Shown one piece after another: positions 17,085 through 25,599 of a DNA stretch of 64,000 nt. The notes beneath the pieces were generated by a model. That model searched no databases, had not been told where the DNA came from, and worked only from the letters and a program-made list of their open reading frames with translations. The translations under genes were made by a program, and so were the position numbers. This DNA is from Jejuia sp049889775 (GTDB lineage: Bacteria > Bacteroidota > Bacteroidia > Flavobacteriales > Flavobacteriaceae), in assembly GCA_049889775.1 (NCBI GenBank), contig JBMHCT010000035.1, forward strand, positions 248,001 to 312,000. Direction: 5' to 3'. Each line of letters opens with the position of its first letter. Positions within the stretch are counted from its first letter, which is position 1.

Positions 17085-18101
17085 CTATAATTGACAATCC
17101 ATCAACACTTTAAGACCATCAGGGTTGTTGTCTATATTTTCAAATACCTGTTGAATATTACTCAATGGTTGAACATCTGTAATCATATCTTCAAAAGGTA
17201 ATTCGTTTGCAGTGATTAACGCAATAGACTTTTCGTAATCCTCTTTTTCATAAACACGTGCACCAATAAGTTTTAATTCTTTCCAGAAAAATTTAAACAA
17301 ATTAACTGGTTTTGGTTGTCCATGAATAGCTACCATTACAATTCTACCACGAATCCCCGCCACCTCTGTCATTACATCTAATGCGGGTTGCACACCAGCA
17401 ACTTCAAAAACAACATCTGCTTTTCTTCCTTCGGTTTTACCGTGAACATATTCTACTAAATCCACATCTATTGGACTCACAGCATCAAAACCAAGTTCTT
17501 TTGCTTTGGCAATTCTAACGGGATTTACTTCAGAAATAATCACTTGAGCTCCAACTTCTTTAGCTACCATTGCCACTAAAAGACCTATTGGACCTCCTCC
17601 TAAAACCACAGCAGTTTCACCCTCAACTAAACCACTCAATCTTACATCATGGGTAGCTACAGAAAGTGGCTCAATTAGTGCCGCTAATTTTAAATCGGTA
17701 TTCTCTTTTAATTTATGAAGTGTAAATGCGGGCACATTCCAATATTGCTGCATAGAGCCGGGACTATCTATACCTATAAAGTTTAATTCTTCACAAATGT
17801 GATTGAATCCTTTGTCTGATGGTTTTGCTTTAGAGTCATCTAAAGGTCGTACAACCACTTTGTCTCCTACAGAAAAGCCAGAAACGCCAGCTCCTAGAGC
17901 ATCAATAGTTCCCGACATTTCATGACCAATAGTTTGTGGCATATCCACTCTTTGATCCATCATACCATGATAGATATGTACATCGGTTCCACAAACTCCA
18001 GAATAAGCCACTTTAATTCTAACTTCTCCTGAAGCAGGTTCTTCAACCTCTTTTTCTACTACGCCGAAGGTTTTGTTACCTTCGTATTGTGTTGCTATCA
18101 T
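17085..18101 (-). CDS. Zinc-type (MDR) alcohol/polyol dehydrogenase, probable 2-keto-3-deoxy-L-galactonate 5-dehydrogenase
   Basis: A 338-residue medium-chain dehydrogenase. Catalytic zinc site: CGTDVHIYHG (Cys37) and TIGHEMSG (His and Glu); nucleotide-binding loop VVLGGGPIGLLVAM. The usual four-Cys structural zinc lobe is not intact: the corresponding loop (RPLDDSKAKPSDKGFNHICE) keeps one Cys. It resembles L-galactonate/L-idonate/sorbitol 5-dehydrogenases. As first gene of the operon together with the KduD-like SDR, it would isomerise 2-keto-3-deoxy-L-galactonate to KDG by oxidation and reduction at C5. It is preceded by GTTT-N-AAAC inverted repeats and a TATATTTG box, so it is probably controlled by the adjacent IclR protein. 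Confidence 0.85.
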   Translation of the reverse strand: MIATQYEGNKTFGVVEKEVEEPASGEVRIKVAYSGVCGTDVHIYHGMMDQRVDMPQTIGHEMSGTIDALGAGVSGFSVGDKVVVRPLDDSKAKPSDKGFNHICEELNFIGIDSPGSMQQYWNVPAFTLHKLKENTDLKLAALIEPLSVATHDVRLSGLVEGETAVVLGGGPIGLLVAMVAKEVGAQVIISEVNPVRIAKAKELGFDAVSPIDVDLVEYVHGKTEGRKADVVFEVAGVQPALDVMTEVAGIRGRIVMVAIHGQPKPVNLFKFFWKELKLIGARVYEKEDYEKSIALITANELPFEDMITDVQPLSNIQQVFENIDNNPDGLKVLMDCQL

Positions 18102-18113
18102 TTTTTTAGTTTA

Positions 18114-18147
18114 GTTTCAAATAGTAAACTCGTTTCATATAAGAAAC
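18114..18147. promoter_or_regulatory. Tandem IclR-type operator candidates upstream of the anhydrogalactose operon
   Basis: Two 16-base inverted repeats of form GTTT-N8-AAAC lie side by side: GTTTCAAATAGTAAAC (18114-18129) and GTTTCATATAAGAAAC (18132-18147), with starts 18 bases apart. They cover the region just ahead of the ATG at 18101. The same half-sites occur at the iclR promoter. Confidence 0.6.
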
Positions 18148-18154
18148 AAATATA
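18147..18154 (-). promoter_or_regulatory. Putative -7 box of the anhydrogalactose operon
   Basis: The minus strand reads TATATTTG, a match to the Bacteroidota TAnnTTTG -7 consensus, about 46 bases upstream of the first start codon. The following bases run straight into the GTTTC operator, so a bound regulator would cover the transcription start. No convincing -33 box was found. Confidence 0.5.
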
Positions 18155-18202
18155 CAAATTTTTAGATTAGAAATTCTTAATAATTAAAATTGTAAGTTAT
18201 TG

Positions 18203-18226
18203 TCAAGTTTTCAAATAGAAACTTGA
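18203..18226. promoter_or_regulatory. Distal inverted repeat between iclR and the operon
   Basis: TCAAGTTT and AAACTTGA are perfect 8-base arms around 8 bases. The centre contains a third GTTT-N8-AAAC 16-mer (18207-18222). It could be a distal operator or part of the iclR 3' end; there is no clear T-run on the minus strand, so a terminator role is weak. Confidence 0.45.
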
Positions 18227-18254
18227 AGAATAGGCTAAATTTTTCAAAGCTCTG

Positions 18255-19046
18255 TTAGCTTCTTAGGTACCCTAATTTAGCAGAAATCTCCAGAGCATAT
18301 TGAGCTACAATTTTTCCTTTAGCACCAAATTCTTCATGTGGCAATCTACCATGAGGCGCTGTTATCCACAATGCTGCAACAGGAAAACCATATTCGTCAA
18401 AAATTGGAGCACCTATACAATGAATACCTTGAATATCCTCTCCATTATCAATAGCATAGCCATTTTGCTTTACCCAATCAAGCTCTTCTCTAAAATCTTT
18501 TTTGGTAACAATCGTATTTGCAGTTAACTTTTTTAGAGACATTGATTTTAAAATAGTGTTTAGGTCTTCATCTGGCAAATAAGCCAAAATACACTTGCCA
18601 CCAACAGAGCTATGTAGGTTGAAGTGTGTACCTTGTTCCACATACAACTTTACAGGATAAGAAGATGACACCTGTTCTAAAATAGCACCTTTGTTGTCAA
18701 TAAGCACTCCAAGCATTACCGATTCTTTAAGCTCATCTCTTAGAGCACGCATTACATCAATAGACAGTTCTACGATACTTTGCTCATTCATTGATGAAAT
18801 ACCTAAAGTAAGCAGTTTCCGTGAAAGTGTAATTCTTTTTGTAGTCTCGTTCTTTTGAAGGTAGTTTTTAAAAATGAGTGTATTTACAATACGAAAGGCA
18901 CTACTTTTTGAAATATCAAGTGATTCAATAATTTCAGCAAGTGTTAAACCCTGCTTGTGGTTTGCTAAAAGTTCTATAACCATCAGTCCACGTTCAAGAT
19001 TTGGAACGTTATAACTGGCTTTTAATTCTCCGTTATCTTTGCTCAT
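18255..19046 (-). CDS. IclR-family transcriptional regulator
   Basis: A 263-residue regulator. The N-terminal winged helix-turn-helix spans residues ~12-80 (GLTLAEIIESLDISKSSAFR is the recognition region). The C-terminal ~170 residues form the IclR ligand-binding domain (SSVGGKCILAYLP, GYAIDNGEDIQGIHCIGAPI). It lies directly upstream of, and on the same strand as, the anhydrogalactose operon, separated by 153 bases that hold operator-like palindromes. A 21-base perfect palindrome of the same type touches its own promoter, suggesting autoregulation. The inducer is likely a pathway intermediate such as KDG or an anhydro sugar acid (inference). The last gene of the alpha-glucan operon ends 76 bases upstream without an obvious terminator, so some read-through into iclR is possible. 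Confidence 0.92.
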   Translation of the reverse strand: MSKDNGELKASYNVPNLERGLMVIELLANHKQGLTLAEIIESLDISKSSAFRIVNTLIFKNYLQKNETTKRITLSRKLLTLGISSMNEQSIVELSIDVMRALRDELKESVMLGVLIDNKGAILEQVSSSYPVKLYVEQGTHFNLHSSVGGKCILAYLPDEDLNTILKSMSLKKLTANTIVTKKDFREELDWVKQNGYAIDNGEDIQGIHCIGAPIFDEYGFPVAALWITAPHGRLPHEEFGAKGKIVAQYALEISAKLGYLRS

Positions 19047-19048
19047 TT

Positions 19049-19073
19049 TTTGTTTCTGACAGAAACAAATGTA
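19049..19073 (-). promoter_or_regulatory. iclR promoter with overlapping 21-base palindrome
   Basis: A perfect inverted repeat with 10-base arms TTTGTTTCTG/CAGAAACAAA around one base spans 19049-19069, two bases before the start codon. The minus-strand -7 box TACATTTG (19066-19073) overlaps its last four bases. The arrangement TAnnTTTG-TTTC...GAAAC is the same as at 18132-18154. Confidence 0.6.
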
Positions 19074-19122
19074 ATATAATTTAGATAATTGAAATTCTAC
19101 ATAAAAAACAACAACGGTACTC

Positions 19123-20772
19123 CTAATCCAAAATTTCTAGCAATACAATTGAAAATGAAGAGGTTAGTTTAACTTTATTATTTTTTACGATAGCGCTTGT
19201 ATTAGAGTAAGCATCACGAAGTTTTTCTCCGTTCGAAAACACTCCTGACACGTCGATGGTTTTTTCACCTTTTAATAAATTTAACCCAACTACTACCTTA
19301 TCAGAATAATCATCTTTTGAAAATTGCCTTGAAAATAAATATGGTGCTTTCGAAATCATATGATGAACACCCGCTCCAACGGCTGGATGGTTAGCTCTAA
19401 ATTGCCCTAATTTTTGCCAATGTTCCAAAATGGGCTTGTTTACTTCCAACTCTTTCCAGTTCATAAAAGAGCGTAACGTAGCATCGCCTTCTGTTCCTTC
19501 AACCACCAAGGAGCGCGCCGATTCATCTCCATAATAGACTTGAGAAGCTCCTGGACATAATAAAAGTTTTGTTGCTGTCTCAAAAGGTTTTTCTCGTTTA
19601 GGGTCAAAAGGTTGACCATCATCATGAGAACTGAAATAATTCAAAACACCATAACCTTTTAAATCAGAATTCAAGATATCTGAATATTTTTTGAAGTACT
19701 CATCAATCGGCATTTGTGCTGCATTCCATTTCACCTCAAAATTGATTAAACCATTGAAGGCTTTATCAAAATAGTTAACTTTTTTATCCCCAAAATCAAA
19801 TGCTTTACCTGAAGAAATTCCATAATTATAAACCTCTCCTACCAAATAAAAATCAGTATCATCTAAAACTTTTTCTGGGTTATGTTTTTTATATTCTGAA
19901 AACGCATAATCACACTCTTTTTTAAACTCTTGCCAAACATAGGGTTCAGTATGCTTAACAGTATCAACACGATAACCATCAATTCCAAACTCCGTAATAT
20001 AATCTGTGAGCCATTTCATAATATAAAACCGAGGTGCTCTTGGATATCCAGTTCTTTTAAAAAATGTTTCCAATTCCTCAATTTCTTGATTATACCTACC
20101 CTCAGCTTTCCATTTTTCGATTAACTGTGGCGGCAATTCAACAGCTTCATTACTTTCAGTTCTTATATCTGGAAGATTTTCAACCAAAGTACAGGTTACC
20201 GTATTCTCATAAGATTTATAGTCGCATTGAGGTTCAGTACGCACCCACTCGGTAGGCCATTTTGGATCTTTTTCAGTAACAGGCCCAGTATGATTTATTA
20301 CTGCATCAAGCAATACCCGAATTCCATTTTTATGGGCAGTTTCTACCAACTCTAACAAATCTGTTTTTGTTCCAAAATTTGGATCAATTCCTGTCCAATC
20401 TTTAGCCCAATACCCATGAAATCCATAAGTAACCCCAGTGCCTTCATCCGTTCCGCCATGAATTTGTTCAACAATGGGTGTCATCCAAATGACATTGATT
20501 CCCAACTTTGTAAAATAACCTTCTTTTATTTTTTGAGTTATACCTTTAATATCACCTCCTTCAAAACCACGAAGTTTTCCAGTTTCTAAAGTTCTATCAA
20601 AATTAATGTCGTTAGATCTATCTCCGTTATTAAACCTGTCAGTCAATAAGAAATAAACATTAGCGCCTTCCCAAACAAAAGGAACTTCTGTCTTTTCTAC
20701 TGAAGTTTTCTTTTTATTTTCACAATTAAAAAGAAACAAAACTGCTAATAGATAGAAACTAAACTTTCTCAT
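19123..20772 (-). CDS. GH13 alpha-amylase family lipoprotein
   Basis: A 549-residue enzyme with lipobox Cys17 (LFLFNC). The GH13 catalytic triad is present: D270 (GYRVDTVKH), E313 (LVGEVYN) and D384 (FSSHDD). Region I is DAVINH and the N-terminus of the barrel is YFLLTDRFNNGD. A C-terminal all-beta domain closes the protein. A Cys-containing insertion (residues ~170-245) sits between barrel strands. It should hydrolyse alpha-1,4 links of maltodextrins in the periplasm or at the surface. It is the last gene of the minus-strand alpha-glucan operon, three bases after the next GH13. The exact GH13 subfamily is not determined. Confidence 0.93.
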   Translation of the reverse strand: MRKFSFYLLAVLFLFNCENKKKTSVEKTEVPFVWEGANVYFLLTDRFNNGDRSNDINFDRTLETGKLRGFEGGDIKGITQKIKEGYFTKLGINVIWMTPIVEQIHGGTDEGTGVTYGFHGYWAKDWTGIDPNFGTKTDLLELVETAHKNGIRVLLDAVINHTGPVTEKDPKWPTEWVRTEPQCDYKSYENTVTCTLVENLPDIRTESNEAVELPPQLIEKWKAEGRYNQEIEELETFFKRTGYPRAPRFYIMKWLTDYITEFGIDGYRVDTVKHTEPYVWQEFKKECDYAFSEYKKHNPEKVLDDTDFYLVGEVYNYGISSGKAFDFGDKKVNYFDKAFNGLINFEVKWNAAQMPIDEYFKKYSDILNSDLKGYGVLNYFSSHDDGQPFDPKREKPFETATKLLLCPGASQVYYGDESARSLVVEGTEGDATLRSFMNWKELEVNKPILEHWQKLGQFRANHPAVGAGVHHMISKAPYLFSRQFSKDDYSDKVVVGLNLLKGEKTIDVSGVFSNGEKLRDAYSNTSAIVKNNKVKLTSSFSIVLLEILD

Positions 20773-20775
20773 AAT

Positions 20776-22647
20776 TTACTTTAGTTTTAATATAAGAGAC
20801 TCCAATGGTTTAAGTTGTATTTTAATACTTCCCAATCCATTTTCAATATTTAAGGTTCCGCTGAAATTATGGTATAATTGATCTACCAACTCATGGTTTC
20901 CGTTGGTTAATTCCCATTTATCGATAAGATCTTTTGGTAATTTTAAATCGAATTCATGGCCACTTTCTCCATCAAAATTTGAAATTACAATCAATTTTTC
21001 ATTGTTACTCCAACGCGCATAAGAAAGTAATTTATCGTTGTAATTTTCAGTATTTTTTCTATTAAACGCATGAATATCCTGATACGCCCCCATTAATGCA
21101 TCACTTTGTATTGTGAAGTTGAGAAGTCTCTTATAAAAATTCCTTAGTATTTTTTCTTCTGAAGATAATTGTCCACCATCAAACTGTTTATTATTCGTCC
21201 AACGTTGATGTGCTGGCACACCTATATAATCAAAGATTGAAGTTCTTGTTGGGGAGCCAAACCCTGCATTTTCTGAACCATCTTCCCCAACTTCTTGACC
21301 AAAATAAATCATAGTTGGTGCGGTTGAAGATGTAGCCGAAACCACCATTGCTGGTTTTCCCTTTAGTGCATCTCCAGCAAAATCTGGACTTGCTAAACGC
21401 TGCTCATCATGGTTCTCTAAAAAGTGTAACATATGATGTTCAATATCCTTTAATTCATCCAAAATTGGAGGAATATGATCCGTTTTTCCATAGCCTTGTA
21501 GCACATGTTTCAGCGTATCATACAACTGAACTTTGTCGTACAGGTAGTCCATTTTTCCCTTTTTAATGTAATCTCTGTAAAGTGAAGGATTATACACCTC
21601 TGCCAACAAAAAGGCTTCAGGGTTTTTCATTTTAATATACGAGTTCATATAACTCCAAAATTCCACAGGTACCATTTCTGCCATGTCATATCTAAAGCCG
21701 TCAACACCTTTATCCAGCCAATACAAGGCTATATCCTTGAATTTCACCCAAGAGTTTGGAACATTTTTATCTTTCCAAAACTCAAAATGAGTTCTATAAT
21801 TTTCATCTTCAAAACCTTCAGGAAGTTCATCAAAATCCTTTTTACTATTTGGAGAAATGCCGTAATTAACCTTTACCGTTTCATACCAATCATTCATATC
21901 AGGTTGCGACAAACGCGACCCATTACCAGTCCATTTTGCAGGTTGTTCAGGAAATTGATGATCCTCTAGTGGATGTGTTTCATTTCCTAAGGGAGAGTAG
22001 TTATTTTTCCACTCTGGCACCTTAAACGTTTCATTCGGATTGTAATAAAAGTTGTTATCTTTTTTATATACTACTGAAGTATCGTCTTCCTCTCCAAAAT
22101 CCTTAACACCTTCGGGCTTAGATATACTTTTGTAATTTCTAGCCACATGATTTGGCACTATATCAATAATCACTTTCAGTCCAGCGTGATGAGTACGTTT
22201 TACAAGTGCTTCAAATTCCTGTAGACGATTGTCAACATTTACAGCTAAATCCGGATTCACATTATAATAATCTTTTACTGCATAAGGCGAACCTGCACGC
22301 CCTTTAACCACATCTGGATCATCATTTGAAATACCAAATTCCGTATAATCACCTATTACAGCATGATGCGGCACACCTGTATACCAAATATGGGTTACAC
22401 CCAAATCTTTAATTTCTCTAAGCGCTGCTTCGGTAAAATCGTTGAACTTACCGACACCGTTTTCTTCAATTGTACCCCAGGGTTTATTGGTTGTATTTGT
22501 ATTTCCAAATAAACGCGTAAAAACCTGATAGACAACATATTTCTTCTTAGAGTGAGGCTTTTCAATCACTTTATCAATTTTTGTATCTGGTTTACAACTT
22601 ATCATACCCAACGCTAAAACAACCATTAAAAAGTTAAACGATTTCAT
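20776..22647 (-). CDS. GH13 alpha-glucan hydrolase lipoprotein
   Basis: A 623-residue enzyme with lipobox Cys18 (LGMISC). The barrel starts YVVYQVFTRLFGN; the triad is D321 (DGFRYDMAE), E350 (LLAEVYN) and D414 (LENHDEQR), with region I DIVPNH. A large insertion (residues ~170-290) follows barrel strand 3, and the last ~100 residues are beta-rich. The pattern is typical of flavobacterial alpha-glucan loci (possibly subfamily 46, a guess from context). It sits one to three bases from its operon neighbours, so it is translationally coupled. Likely acts on imported malto-oligosaccharides in the periplasm. Confidence 0.92.
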   Translation of the reverse strand: MKSFNFLMVVLALGMISCKPDTKIDKVIEKPHSKKKYVVYQVFTRLFGNTNTTNKPWGTIEENGVGKFNDFTEAALREIKDLGVTHIWYTGVPHHAVIGDYTEFGISNDDPDVVKGRAGSPYAVKDYYNVNPDLAVNVDNRLQEFEALVKRTHHAGLKVIIDIVPNHVARNYKSISKPEGVKDFGEEDDTSVVYKKDNNFYYNPNETFKVPEWKNNYSPLGNETHPLEDHQFPEQPAKWTGNGSRLSQPDMNDWYETVKVNYGISPNSKKDFDELPEGFEDENYRTHFEFWKDKNVPNSWVKFKDIALYWLDKGVDGFRYDMAEMVPVEFWSYMNSYIKMKNPEAFLLAEVYNPSLYRDYIKKGKMDYLYDKVQLYDTLKHVLQGYGKTDHIPPILDELKDIEHHMLHFLENHDEQRLASPDFAGDALKGKPAMVVSATSSTAPTMIYFGQEVGEDGSENAGFGSPTRTSIFDYIGVPAHQRWTNNKQFDGGQLSSEEKILRNFYKRLLNFTIQSDALMGAYQDIHAFNRKNTENYNDKLLSYARWSNNEKLIVISNFDGESGHEFDLKLPKDLIDKWELTNGNHELVDQLYHNFSGTLNIENGLGSIKIQLKPLESLILKLK

Positions 22648-22648
22648 A

Positions 22649-23620
22649 CTACTTTGTTGCTAAGAGAAAGGTTAAAGGGATGTCTAAACGTTGATTCCAA
22701 GAATTCTCAGAATGATCTGCACCTTCAAATTTTATATTTCTAAAATTACTTTTACCGTAACCTTTATACATTAAAATTTGAGTAACGGTTGGGGCGTATC
22801 TTGGGTAATACATGTCTAAGGTCTTAGTCCCATAATCAAAGTATATTTTATGGTTATTTGAGTTTGGAAGATTATTTTCCATATACTTAAGAATGGCCCG
22901 AGGTAATGGGTTATTATCAATAGGTTGCGCCCCAGGCCAATGGGTAGACAAACAAGCAGCACCACTAAAAATATTTGGGTATTCGCAAATAGCATACATA
23001 CTCATTAAACCACCCATACTGGAACCCATAATAAAAGTGTTTTCCTTATTAGAAAATACTGAAAACTCATTATTCACAATAGGCCTCAATTCCTCAACCA
23101 AGAATTTCAAATAATTATCTCCATTCAGTTTGTTACCTTGTTTAATGTGATTTTTTTGTTGATTTATAAGTTCTTTTTCTGGTTCACTTAAATTTAAAAA
23201 TGCTTTCTGCGGAAACAAATCTTGCCATCGTAGTTCTGCTATATTATGAATGGCTACTGCAATAAAATCTTTGGTTTTGCCCTCTTTCATTAGTTTAGCA
23301 GCCCATTCATCAACCATCCATTCTTGTTTATTCCATGTAGAAAGTGAGTCAAAAAGCATTTGACCGTCATGCATATACAAGACCGCATACTTTTTGTCTT
23401 TTGAATAATCTTGTGGCACCCAAACATCTACAGGTCTTGGAGTAATATATTTTGAAGAAAAACTATCTAACCGAAATAATCTACCACTTGACAAATTTAC
23501 TTCTGAAAATGGCTTAAATAAAAGTTCCTTTTTCTCATTATCTATAACACTTTTTTTGGTTTCCTGGTTTTTACATGACACCATTATAAGAAGGATTGTA
23601 AGAAAAGAGACTAACCGCAT
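22649..23620 (-). CDS. Putative esterase lipoprotein (alpha/beta hydrolase, esterase D-like)
   Basis: A 323-residue protein from the ATG at 23620 (MRLVSFLTILLIMVSC); two codons earlier only a TTG is available. The lipobox ends near Cys16. The alpha/beta hydrolase core is shown by YAVLYMHDGQMLFD, IAVAIHN, the nucleophile elbow MGSSMGG and a likely catalytic His in GADHSENSW. It belongs to the putative esterase family (esterase D/IroE/feruloyl esterase-like). Its place between two GH13 genes suggests it removes acyl groups or handles a modified glucan, but the family is broad and the substrate is unknown. Confidence 0.85.
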   Translation of the reverse strand: MRLVSFLTILLIMVSCKNQETKKSVIDNEKKELLFKPFSEVNLSSGRLFRLDSFSSKYITPRPVDVWVPQDYSKDKKYAVLYMHDGQMLFDSLSTWNKQEWMVDEWAAKLMKEGKTKDFIAVAIHNIAELRWQDLFPQKAFLNLSEPEKELINQQKNHIKQGNKLNGDNYLKFLVEELRPIVNNEFSVFSNKENTFIMGSSMGGLMSMYAICEYPNIFSGAACLSTHWPGAQPIDNNPLPRAILKYMENNLPNSNNHKIYFDYGTKTLDMYYPRYAPTVTQILMYKGYGKSNFRNIKFEGADHSENSWNQRLDIPLTFLLATK

Positions 23621-23626
23621 TACCAA

Positions 23627-25591
23627 TTATATTTTGGTTGTTAACATTGTAACACCTTTGTTTTTCAAAACAAGCGTTTTATCCCATTTTACAGAGGCAC
23701 CAGTAACAATATTTAGTAACGATTTTCCACGTAACTCAATTTCATTGAATCGGTCTAAATCCAATTCTACCTCGTCTTCATTTTTATTGATGATGTGGAC
23801 TACCGTTTCATCTTCATGAATTCTAAACAACACATAAACCCCATTTTTTGGCGCAAAATGAACTGTTTTGCCTTCATGAATAGCTTTACTCTCTTTTCTA
23901 TAATTCAGCACCTTTTTCAAAAACGACTGCATGTTTTTTTGATCTGGTTTTAAGCCTTTTCCAGTGAACGCATTTACTTTATCACCAGCCCAACCTCCTG
24001 GGAAATCACTTCTTATTAAACCGTGATCTCCTGGTTTATCAAAATCATGCATTAAAATTTCGGTGCCATAATATATTTGAGGAATTCTTGGTAGCACCAG
24101 CAAATAACTCAAAGCCATTTTGGTGTTAATTACATTTCCGTGCAGTTGTGTAAAAATGCGACTCATATCATGATTATCAGGAAATACCATAATATCTTTA
24201 GGACTCGCATAATGAAAATCATTTGCTAAACCTTCATAAATTTGTACCAAACCTTTATCCCATTGTTCCTCTTCATTTAATGCTTCAACAATTAAACGTT
24301 GCATTGCAAAGTCCATTGGTGATTTCAAATTCGATTCGTACCCATCCCTATTATTTGCGCCATCTTGCCAATACCCAATTAACAATGGATTTAAGCTCCA
24401 CTCCTCTCCTACAATACTAAAATTTGGATATTCAGTCATAATTTCTCCTGCCCATTGGCTCATAAAATCTTTATCCGGATAAGGATATGTGTCTTGACGA
24501 ATACCGCCCAAATTTGCAGTTTCAATCCACCAAATACTATTTTGGATGGTATATCTTGCCATAAATAGATTTCGCTGATTTAAATCTGGCATTGCAGAAA
24601 CAAACCAACCTATATTCATATTTTCTTTATCTAATTTAGAAGCATAAATATCTTGATTTATGGTGCGCCTATGATTGGTGGTTTTACTCATATCACCAGT
24701 CCAATTCTCAATATTTTCTTCGTAATGTGCTTGATGGTTAATCCAATCTTTAAATGGTAAATCTTTCATCCACCAATGCTCCAATCCACAATGGTTTGCC
24801 ACCTGATCCATAACCAACTTCATTCCTCTTTTTTGCAATTCTGAAGAAAGTTTCACATAGTCTTCAAGGGTTCCATATCGTGGATCAACTTGATAATAAT
24901 CCGTAATAGCGTAACCGTGATAGGAACTTTGTGGCATATCATTAGTTAACAATGGACAAGACCATATTGCGGTAAAACCCATATCATCGATGTAATCAAG
25001 ATGATCTGAAATACCTTGAATATCACCTCCATGTCGCGCATAATTATCTTTTCTATTGATAGCTTCTTCCTTCATTCCTAAAACAACATCGTTTTCTGGA
25101 TTGCCATTAGCAAAACGATCTGGTGCAATTAAATAAACAGCATCACTACTATTAAATCCAATAAAATCATCAGAGTCTTTTTGGCGCGCTTTTAATTCAT
25201 AAGTATGAATCAAATCGCCCTCTCCATCTTTTTTGAAAGTTATATTGAATCTACCAGCAATTGCTTCTTCAGATATATTCAAATCGATAAACAGATAATT
25301 CGGACTATCGGCTTTATGTACTTTTTCAACAGAAACTCCCGGATACGTGACATATGGATGCCGTTCTGAAATATTGGGATGATACACCAATAGCTGTAAA
25401 AATGGGTTTTTGAAACCCACCCACCAATTCATAGGTTCAATACGATTTATATCATTTTGTTCTATAACTTCTATTGACTCTGAAGATGCTTCTTTAGACA
25501 TATTAGCTTCTTTTTTACACGCTATGTTTATTGCAACTAAAAATAACAATACAAGTCTGAAATATTGATGTTTTGCGCCCTTAATCATCAC
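23627..25591 (-). CDS. GH13 neopullulanase/cyclomaltodextrinase-like lipoprotein (SusA-like)
   Basis: A 654-residue enzyme with lipobox Cys25 (AINIAC). Residues ~50-135 form the N-terminal cyclomaltodextrinase beta domain (EPMNWWVGFKNPFLQLLVY). The GH13 barrel follows, with YLIAPDRFANGN, region I DQVANH, D367 (GIRQDTYPY), E396 (IVGEEW) and D475 (FPDNHDMSR). A C-terminal beta domain ends the protein. This architecture matches periplasmic SusA-type enzymes that cut pullulan, cyclodextrins or maltodextrins. It is eight bases from the GH97 gene and six from the esterase start. Confidence 0.93.
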   Translation of the reverse strand: MMIKGAKHQYFRLVLLFLVAINIACKKEANMSKEASSESIEVIEQNDINRIEPMNWWVGFKNPFLQLLVYHPNISERHPYVTYPGVSVEKVHKADSPNYLFIDLNISEEAIAGRFNITFKKDGEGDLIHTYELKARQKDSDDFIGFNSSDAVYLIAPDRFANGNPENDVVLGMKEEAINRKDNYARHGGDIQGISDHLDYIDDMGFTAIWSCPLLTNDMPQSSYHGYAITDYYQVDPRYGTLEDYVKLSSELQKRGMKLVMDQVANHCGLEHWWMKDLPFKDWINHQAHYEENIENWTGDMSKTTNHRRTINQDIYASKLDKENMNIGWFVSAMPDLNQRNLFMARYTIQNSIWWIETANLGGIRQDTYPYPDKDFMSQWAGEIMTEYPNFSIVGEEWSLNPLLIGYWQDGANNRDGYESNLKSPMDFAMQRLIVEALNEEEQWDKGLVQIYEGLANDFHYASPKDIMVFPDNHDMSRIFTQLHGNVINTKMALSYLLVLPRIPQIYYGTEILMHDFDKPGDHGLIRSDFPGGWAGDKVNAFTGKGLKPDQKNMQSFLKKVLNYRKESKAIHEGKTVHFAPKNGVYVLFRIHEDETVVHIINKNEDEVELDLDRFNEIELRGKSLLNIVTGASVKWDKTLVLKNKGVTMLTTKI

Positions 25592-25599
25592 TTTAAATT

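Noticed and set aside
18203..18226. Rho-independent terminator of iclR
   Set aside because: Stem is AT-rich and no T-run follows on the minus strand; it fits better as an operator-like inverted repeat.
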